Of a stretch of DNA of 12,938 nt, positions 5,800 through 10,828 are shown piece after piece. A model generated the notes under the pieces. The model saw nothing but the letters and a program-made list of their open reading frames with translations. It ran no database searches and had not been told where the DNA came from. The position numbers and the translations under genes were made by a program. The first letter of the stretch is position 1. Each line of letters opens with the position of its first letter. The stretch spans positions 1 through 12,938 of the forward strand of contig CACYCD010000108.1 in assembly GCA_902772755.1 (NCBI GenBank), read 5' to 3'. This stretch comes from an uncultured Ruminococcus sp. Lineage in GTDB: Bacteria > Bacillota > Clostridia > Oscillospirales > Acutalibacteraceae.

Positions 5800-7630
5800 A
5801 ACAGATACCTCCTCCGAATCTTGCGGCACCGCAGTTACTGCACTCTTGACGGCAATTTGGTGTGGTCTTTGATTCGTAAGCTCTCTTGCATTCTTTTATC
5901 AAAAAGTCCTTCTTTATTCCATAGTCAAGGTGATCCCACGGGAGAACTTCATCAAAACTACGTCTGCGGTTTGCATAAAAAGCAGGGTCTATACCACATT
6001 CTTCAAACAGCTCCAACCACTTTTGCAGATCAAAGCACTCTGACCAACCATCAAAGTGAAATCCTCTTTCACAGGCGACCTGCATTACCTTGCAGAGCTT
6101 TCTGTCACCACGGGCAAAGACAGCTTCCAAAAAGCTGGTATAGGCTTCATGGTAGTTAAAAGTCAGCTTTCGGCTTTTAACATTTGATTTTATCAGCTTT
6201 TGCTTTTCGTGAAAAACATCGATCGTATCCTGCGGCTCCCATTGAAACGGGGTAAACGGTTTCGGAACAAAGCATGAAGCCGACAGTGTTACGCTGACAC
6301 TTTTTCCCTTGGGTTTGTTTGGGTTATTGTAGTACTCGTTTACGACCATCTGACCGAGTTCGGGGATAGCAAGCACATCTTCTTCGGCTTCGGTAGGCAA
6401 ACCTATCATAAAATATAGCTTGACTCTGTTCCAGCCTCCCGAAAAAGCCACACGGCAAGTATTAAGCAGCTCGTCCTGCAACACATTTTTGTTTATGGCA
6501 TCACGCAGCCGCTGACTTCCTGCTTCGGGAGCGAAGGTCAGTCCGCTTTTTCTCACGGTTTTGATCCTTGACATTATATCATCGGTGAAGCCGTCAACAC
6601 GCAGAGAGGGGAGAGAGATGCTTACTTTTTCCTTACCGCTCCATTCGTTGAGTCTTGTAAGCAGAGGGACTATTTGTGTATAGTCACTGGAGCTAAGCGA
6701 TGACAAAGATACTTCATCATATCCCGTGTTATTGCATAGCGTGTGGCACTGATGATCGATCACCTCGGGTGATTTTTCACGAACAGGACGGTACAAAAAA
6801 CCTGCCTGGCAGAAACGACAGCCTCGTATGCAACCCCTGAAAATCTCCTGCATAGCTCTGTCGTGAATTATCTCTGTATTTGGTACAACAAAGTTGTCGG
6901 GATAGTAGCTTTCGTCCATATTCATCATCAGACGTTTTTGGATCTTCTTGGGAGCTCCGTGCAGGGGAGTGATCTCTTTAACAGTACCGTCGTCATTGTA
7001 GCTGACATCGTATAAGGAGGGAACATAGCAGCCCTTGATCTGTGCTGCACGTATTAAAAATTCCTGACGGGAGGTATTTTCTGCACGGCATTGTTCAAGC
7101 AGATCCATAACCTCCAGATCTACTTCCTCACCCTCACCGAGAAAGAATATATCTATAAAATCAGCTATCGGCTCTGCATTGCAAACACAGGGACCTCCGG
7201 CAACTACTATGTTAGTCAAACCTTGTCTGTCCTTGGTGCAAATAGGGATATTGCCCAACTTTAGCATATTCAGTACATTGGTGAATGAAAGTTCATATTG
7301 GAGCGTAAAGCCGATGAAATCAAAGCAGTACAGCGGATCTCCGCTTTCAAGTGCATAGAGGGGAATATGATTTTTTATCATTATTTCTTCCATATCTATC
7401 CACGGAGCAAAAACTCTTTCGCACCAGATATGCGGTTTGCTGTTGAACAGGCTGTAAAGAATTTTCATACCCAGATGTGACATACCGACCTCGTAAGTAT
7501 CGGGGAAACAAAAAGCAAATCTTATCCTGACTTCATCTTTGTTTTTTACAACTGAATTAAGCTCTCCGCCGACATATTTTGCAGGCTTCTGAACCTTTAG
7601 CAAATATTTTTCTATACTTTTATTGACCAT
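5786..7630 (-). CDS. TIGR03960-type B12-binding-like radical SAM protein
   Basis: A 614-residue protein of the TIGR03960 family, function undetermined. Residues about 35-180 resemble a B12-binding-like Rossmann region (FPDTYEVGMSHLG, 42-54; GFTLQYELSFTNVLNML, 107-123; VVAGGPCVCN, 142-151; FFLGEGEE, 162-169). The radical SAM cluster motif is intact as C267-x3-C271-x2-C274 (GCIRGCRFCQAG). The core continues with SLSSSDY, SLPSLRVD, FAPEAGSQRLRD and YFMIGLPTE. The last 22 residues carry a compact cysteine group (C593, C597, C600, C609) ending in GGGICYETR, suggestive of zinc or a second cluster (inference). The ATG at 7630 lies 4 nt after the upstream M50 protease gene's stop, and the ORF overlaps its DUF2344 partner by 14 nt. 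Length and motif order match the family. The family call is confident; the reaction is unknown. Confidence 0.93.
   Translation of the reverse strand: MVNKSIEKYLLKVQKPAKYVGGELNSVVKNKDEVRIRFAFCFPDTYEVGMSHLGMKILYSLFNSKPHIWCERVFAPWIDMEEIMIKNHIPLYALESGDPLYCFDFIGFTLQYELSFTNVLNMLKLGNIPICTKDRQGLTNIVVAGGPCVCNAEPIADFIDIFFLGEGEEVDLEVMDLLEQCRAENTSRQEFLIRAAQIKGCYVPSLYDVSYNDDGTVKEITPLHGAPKKIQKRLMMNMDESYYPDNFVVPNTEIIHDRAMQEIFRGCIRGCRFCQAGFLYRPVREKSPEVIDHQCHTLCNNTGYDEVSLSSLSSSDYTQIVPLLTRLNEWSGKEKVSISLPSLRVDGFTDDIMSRIKTVRKSGLTFAPEAGSQRLRDAINKNVLQDELLNTCRVAFSGGWNRVKLYFMIGLPTEAEEDVLAIPELGQMVVNEYYNNPNKPKGKSVSVTLSASCFVPKPFTPFQWEPQDTIDVFHEKQKLIKSNVKSRKLTFNYHEAYTSFLEAVFARGDRKLCKVMQVACERGFHFDGWSECFDLQKWLELFEECGIDPAFYANRRRSFDEVLPWDHLDYGIKKDFLIKECKRAYESKTTPNCRQECSNCGAARFGGGICYETR
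5808..5815 (-). promoter_or_regulatory. Ribosome binding site of the DUF2344 gene (decides start)
   Basis: GGAGGAGG on the minus strand, inside the 3' end of the upstream radical SAM gene, 8 nt before the ATG at 5799. It shows that the start is internal to the overlap and not at 5829. Confidence 0.8.
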
Positions 7631-7634
7631 AGCT

Positions 7635-8219
7635 TTACACTTCCAATGTATCTTTTTTACAAATGACCATCAACAGCAGATATATACCCAACAGCAAAAA
7701 AGAAAAATTATACCCCGTACTGAATAATACAATGATCCCAAGGGTAAATATCGGCACAGCAGTTATAACGGTAAGAATACTGATAATCAAATCTGTTGAT
7801 TTTTTATTCAAAAAACGGTTAAGAACGGTTTCCAAAGCAAGACCTCCGTCCAGAGTGGAAACAGGCAGTATATTAAAAACCCCTATAAATAGATTAGCGT
7901 ATCCAAAGAGTGGTATAATTCTGAAAAAGAATATAGATAAAATAAAGTTCATAAAAACTCCGCTGAGTATCACCGATAATTTCTTTGAAAAGCTGAACGG
8001 GTACGGAGCAACGATTCTGATGTCAAAAATAGAAAAACATATTCGCTCGACAGGCTGTTTTAGTATGAATAACGAAAGCAAATGTCCCAGCTCGTGCAGA
8101 GCTGAAGCGAGAAAACAGCAAAACACACCGCCGTTCTTATCGAGAACCAACACTGTGCATAAAACAGCGATGTAAGGAAATTTAAATTCTATTTTTACGC
8201 CATTGACATATCGTATCAT
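7635..8219 (-). CDS. M50 site-2-type membrane metalloprotease (SpoIVFB-like)
   Basis: A 194-residue integral membrane protein with the M50 zinc protease signature: H42-E43-L-G-H46 inside a hydrophobic helix, and the third-ligand motif NILPVSTLDGG with D124. Hydrophobic segments near 15-27, 31-53, 83-100, 103-120, 139-163 and 167-187 make a compact polytopic fold. Proteases of this group cleave transmembrane or membrane-proximal substrates; SpoIVFB of Bacillus activates pro-sigma-K during sporulation. The size is smaller than typical SpoIVFB, and the substrate here cannot be read from the sequence. Position supports kinship: in many Firmicutes an M23/SpoIVFA-like gene precedes it and TIGR03960/TIGR03936 follow, as seen here. 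The ATG at 8219 overlaps the upstream gene's stop by 4 nt (ATGA), and no clear ribosome binding site is visible, which implies translational coupling. Confidence 0.9.
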   Translation of the reverse strand: MIRYVNGVKIEFKFPYIAVLCTVLVLDKNGGVFCCFLASALHELGHLLSLFILKQPVERICFSIFDIRIVAPYPFSFSKKLSVILSGVFMNFILSIFFFRIIPLFGYANLFIGVFNILPVSTLDGGLALETVLNRFLNKKSTDLIISILTVITAVPIFTLGIIVLFSTGYNFSFLLLGIYLLLMVICKKDTLEV

Positions 8220-8539
8220 CTGTCAACAAAAAAGTCACTGAGATCATTTCCGTCGATTATAAGAGAATCATTCAGCAGAAATGAAAGCTTTTCTCTGACA
8301 ACACTGTAGATATCGGAAAAATAGGTTTTTGAGACAAATAAAAATGTCGTACAGAGAATACAAATAATCAGCTGGGTTATCAGAACAATTGAATTTGACG
8401 AGTATTTATTGATTTTGGACTCGATAACCATATCTTCCGTTTCGGTTTTGTCAGCTTCTTCCGAAATACAGTATTCCTTTTCGGCAGATGTTTTGAAGCC
8501 CTCATCATATATTATTGTATCATTTCTTTCATACTGCAT
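8216..8539 (-). CDS. Short single-pass membrane protein in the spoIVFA position
   Basis: A 107-residue protein not recognisable by motif. It has an acidic, polar N-terminal half (1-47), one transmembrane segment (about 49-70) and a short outer tail (71-107) with VREKLSFLLNDSL. The architecture of a cytoplasmic N-terminus, one membrane span and a VRE-x-L-type juxtamembrane stretch matches the front part of clostridial SpoIVFA/M23-type proteins, but the LytM/M23 domain is missing. The gene runs straight into the M50 protease by a 4-nt overlap, so no peptidase remnant lies between them. By analogy it may tether or regulate the protease (inference). Start: the ATG at 8539 has GGTGA a few bases upstream; a frame extension to a TTG at 8602 has no ribosome binding site and would overlap the predicted promoter. 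The start codon sits in a possible hairpin. Confidence 0.7.
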   Translation of the reverse strand: MQYERNDTIIYDEGFKTSAEKEYCISEEADKTETEDMVIESKINKYSSNSIVLITQLIICILCTTFLFVSKTYFSDIYSVVREKLSFLLNDSLIIDGNDLSDFFVDR

Positions 8540-8562
8540 ATTATCACCGATAAATAATATGC
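8536..8562 (-). promoter_or_regulatory. Inverted repeat enclosing the start codon and ribosome binding site
   Basis: GCATATTA and TAATATGC form an 8-bp stem with an 11-nt loop. In the minus-strand mRNA the AUG is in the 3' arm and the GGUGA ribosome binding site is in the loop. The stem is A/U-rich, so any effect on translation would be modest. Confidence 0.4.
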
Positions 8563-8573
8563 AAAAGTATATT

Positions 8574-8602
8574 TGTATATGAAAAGAGGGGAACACCGAC
8601 AA
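8574..8602 (-). promoter_or_regulatory. Candidate internal promoter upstream of the SpoIVFA/SpoIVFB-like genes
   Basis: TTGTCG (8597-8602), a 17-bp spacer and TATACA (8574-8579) on the minus strand; each box matches 4 of 6 consensus bases. It lies just downstream of an inverted repeat that may end upstream transcription. No sporulation-type promoter is evident. Confidence 0.35.
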
Positions 8603-8609
8603 ATACTAA

Positions 8610-8641
8610 TTTTCATACAAAATGAATATTTTGTATGAAAA
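8610..8641. terminator. Perfect 14-bp inverted repeat, possible weak terminator or operator
   Basis: TTTTCATACAAAAT (8610-8623) and its exact complement (8628-8641) flank a 4-base loop GAAT. It lies 13 bases after the DUF6873-type gene's stop and ahead of the candidate promoter. Only two pairs are G-C, and on the minus strand the tail is AAAATTAGTATTTG, so it is not a strong intrinsic terminator. A protein-binding palindrome is equally possible. Confidence 0.5.
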
Positions 8642-8654
8642 AGGGGAGGAGCAA

Positions 8655-9389
8655 CTAGCTTATAGGGATAATGCTGCCGATATCTGTTAAAGTACGGTCT
8701 GTCAGACTGTGCAGGAATACATTGTGGTTTCTGCAAAAGGCTTTGATATTCAGATAATCGGGATGTCTGTTTATATTTCCCGTAAATGCAAGGATATCCT
8801 TATTTAGCTTGAACGTGCATCCGCCGATAAAACCGTAATCCGTACCCGGCAGATCTATGTGACCGCTATTGATAAGCAGTACATCAAAGCTACCGTTTGC
8901 GGCTTTGCAAATAGATCTGTCCGAGGTTATAATTGCATTTTCCGAAACAATGCAGGTCGAGCATTTGGTATATCCCTGCTTTGTGTTAAGAATCTTTTTG
9001 CCGTCTGCACTTATCACAATTTGAAGTCTGCTGTCAAGCGAATCTGCCTTGCAGATAATCATACCATTCAGCGAAACTGCATTGAGCAGTACATTTTTTG
9101 GATATTCTCCGGCAATGCTGTCCTGTGTCAGATATACATTTTGAAAAAACGGTTTCAGCTTATCAGCTAATTCCTCACAACTATTCAGAACAAATATTTC
9201 ATCAAGTGAATAGTGAAATATCTGCATATCGGTATGAGTTCGTTCAAACGGCAGTAGGCATTGGATATTTTCAGATGGTATGACCTCTATTCCCAATGCC
9301 TCTACCCTATTCAGAATTTCTTTGTCAATAGTTGACATCACAACTGTTTTTACATCTTCTACGGGAAGATTCGGAAAAAAATTACTCAT
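8655..9389 (-). CDS. DUF6873-type protein (putative GME/pentein-fold)
   Basis: A 244-residue soluble protein that I match from memory to the DUF6873 'GME fold' proteins of Clostridia, a group thought to share the pentein fold of guanidine-modifying enzymes. Candidate conserved blocks are FERTHTDMQ (48-56, with H52 and D54), YPKNVLLNAV (97-106), KQGYTKCSTCIV (137-148, with C143 and C146), AIITSD (152-157), DYGFIGGC (184-191), FTGNINRHPDY (202-212) and a C-terminal LTDIGSIIPI. The recurring short strands and His/Asp/Cys positions fit an enzyme, but no catalytic triad can be assigned from sequence alone. It overlaps the end of radA by 8 nt and has only a poor ribosome binding site, so translation is probably coupled to radA. 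The role is unknown; the link to RadA may be only positional. Confidence 0.7.
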   Translation of the reverse strand: MSNFFPNLPVEDVKTVVMSTIDKEILNRVEALGIEVIPSENIQCLLPFERTHTDMQIFHYSLDEIFVLNSCEELADKLKPFFQNVYLTQDSIAGEYPKNVLLNAVSLNGMIICKADSLDSRLQIVISADGKKILNTKQGYTKCSTCIVSENAIITSDRSICKAANGSFDVLLINSGHIDLPGTDYGFIGGCTFKLNKDILAFTGNINRHPDYLNIKAFCRNHNVFLHSLTDRTLTDIGSIIPIS

Positions 9390-10749
9390 CTTTGATCATA
9401 GCTTCATACGCTTGCCTTACGTTTTTTACTCCATATAGTGTTGCGGTTTCAGATGTAACATTGTTCAAGTTATGGTAAGGCAGGATAATTTTAGTAAATC
9501 CCAGTCTTGACGCTTCGTTTACCCTTGCCTGAGCATTGGCAACTGAGCGGATCTCTCCGCCCAAGCCAATCTCACCAAATGCAAGGACATTTTCCGGAAT
9601 GGCTTCATCTTTAAGACTGCTTATCAGTGACATTGCAACCGACAGATCGACTGCAGGTTCATCAAGCCGTAAGCCACCAACTACATTTATATAAGTATCG
9701 CTGTTTGAAAAATAATAACCTGCTCTTTTTTCAAGCACAGCTATTATCAAAGCAAGCCGGTTATAGTCGTATCCTGTTGCCATTCTTCTGGGATTGCCAT
9801 ATCCTGAATTGGTTACCAATGCCTGTATTTCTGCCAAAATCGGTCGGCTGCCCTCGATCGTACAAGCAACACAGGTTCCCGAGACGTTATGCGGACGACC
9901 GGATATGAGCATCATAGAGGGATTTTCCACCTCCGACAAGCCCTTGTCCGTCATTTGAAAAACACCGATCTCGTTTGTTGAGCCAAATCGGTTTTTGACT
10001 GCTCTGAGTATTCTGTATGACATTTGACGGTCACCCTCAAAGTACAGTACAGTATCAACAATATGTTCAAGCACCTTCGGACCCGCAATAGAACCCTCTT
10101 TGTTTACGTGACCTACCACCATTATCGGTATATCCATACCCTTTGCAGTGTACATAAGTGCATTGGTACATTCACGTACCTGAGTAACCGAGCCGGGTGA
10201 TGAGTTCAGCGAAGAAAGATTCATAGTCTGAATAGAATCTATCATAACGATATCGGGTTTGTCGGATTTTATCTGTTCAATTATGATCTCTATATCTGTT
10301 TCCGTCATAATTGAGATGTTGGCATTATTCACGTCAAGACGCTCGGCACGGAGTTTGAGCTGTCTTTTTGATTCCTCACCGGAAACATAGAGGATATTCA
10401 GGGCTTGTCCCAGCTTTTCACAAATTTGCAATAGTATTGTTGATTTTCCGATGCCCGGATCACCTCCGAGCAGGACAAGACTACCCTTGACTATTCCTCC
10501 GCCAAGCACCCTGTCAAGTTCTGTTGAACCTGTTTTATAACGCTGTTCGTCATCTGCATCGATCTCATTTATGGAAACGGGCTTTGAATGAGCCGAAACA
10601 CTCCTTGAAGTCTGCGTAGATGCTGACCTCTTCTCAACTATTTCTTCATTCATAGTGTTCCATTCACCGCAGCCGGGACATTTTCCGTACCATTTGGGTG
10701 ATGAATAGCCACATTCAGAACAGATATAAGCACTTTTTATCTTAGCCAT
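9382..10749 (-). CDS. radA: DNA repair protein RadA (Sms)
   Basis: RadA is a RecA-related, DnaB-like ATPase that promotes branch migration of recombination intermediates. The 455-residue product has every hallmark: an N-terminal C4 zinc finger (C10, C13, C24, C27), Walker A GDPGIGKST (96-104), Walker B IVMIDS (167-172), the RadA-specific KNRFG motif (252-256), and a C-terminal Lon-protease-like domain beginning near residue 280 (NPRRMATGYDYNRL; VGGLRLDEPAVDL; AFGEIGLGGEIR). Length is standard. The start at the ATG 10749 has AGGAG 6 nt upstream. It lies 79 nt after clpC, the same neighbour as in Bacillus subtilis, where the pair belongs to the stress-induced clpC operon. The gap holds two hairpins that could reduce read-through. 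It is followed by the DUF6873-type gene with an 8-nt overlap. Confidence 0.97.
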   Translation of the reverse strand: MAKIKSAYICSECGYSSPKWYGKCPGCGEWNTMNEEIVEKRSASTQTSRSVSAHSKPVSINEIDADDEQRYKTGSTELDRVLGGGIVKGSLVLLGGDPGIGKSTILLQICEKLGQALNILYVSGEESKRQLKLRAERLDVNNANISIMTETDIEIIIEQIKSDKPDIVMIDSIQTMNLSSLNSSPGSVTQVRECTNALMYTAKGMDIPIMVVGHVNKEGSIAGPKVLEHIVDTVLYFEGDRQMSYRILRAVKNRFGSTNEIGVFQMTDKGLSEVENPSMMLISGRPHNVSGTCVACTIEGSRPILAEIQALVTNSGYGNPRRMATGYDYNRLALIIAVLEKRAGYYFSNSDTYINVVGGLRLDEPAVDLSVAMSLISSLKDEAIPENVLAFGEIGLGGEIRSVANAQARVNEASRLGFTKIILPYHNLNNVTSETATLYGVKNVRQAYEAMIKDE

Positions 10750-10755
10750 ATTTTG

Positions 10756-10760
10756 CTCCT
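10756..10760 (-). promoter_or_regulatory. radA ribosome binding site
   Basis: AGGAG on the minus strand, 6 nt before the ATG at 10749 and 5 nt after the second clpC-radA hairpin, which could influence ribosome access. Confidence 0.75.
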
Positions 10761-10765
10761 ATAAG

Positions 10766-10785
10766 AGCCTGTAATTAAACAGGCT
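10766..10785 (-). promoter_or_regulatory. Hairpin just upstream of the radA ribosome binding site
   Basis: A 7-bp stem (AGCCTGT at 10766-10772 with ACAGGCT at 10779-10785) and a 6-nt loop. No T-run follows on the minus strand, so it is not a typical intrinsic terminator. It may be an mRNA processing or stability element. Confidence 0.45.
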
Positions 10786-10794
10786 ATAAGTATA

Positions 10795-10821
10795 GGGTGT
10801 GCAGAAAGCTTCCGCACACCC
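10795..10821 (-). terminator. Hairpin after clpC, weak or partial terminator
   Basis: A perfect 8-bp GC-rich stem (GGGTGTGC at 10795-10802 with GCACACCC at 10814-10821) 7 bases beyond the clpC stop. The minus-strand tail is TATACTTATA, an imperfect U-tract, so termination is probably partial, with some read-through into radA. Confidence 0.5.
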
Positions 10822-10828
10822 GTATTGT

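Noticed and set aside
5662..6159. 165-codon + strand open frame opposite the radical SAM genes
   Set aside because: It spans the antisense of two conserved genes and their overlap, with no start signal.
7663..8175. 170-codon + strand open frame opposite the M50 protease
   Set aside because: The minus strand encodes the HExxH and LDGG motifs in a hydrophobic protein; the basic polar reverse translation is an artefact.
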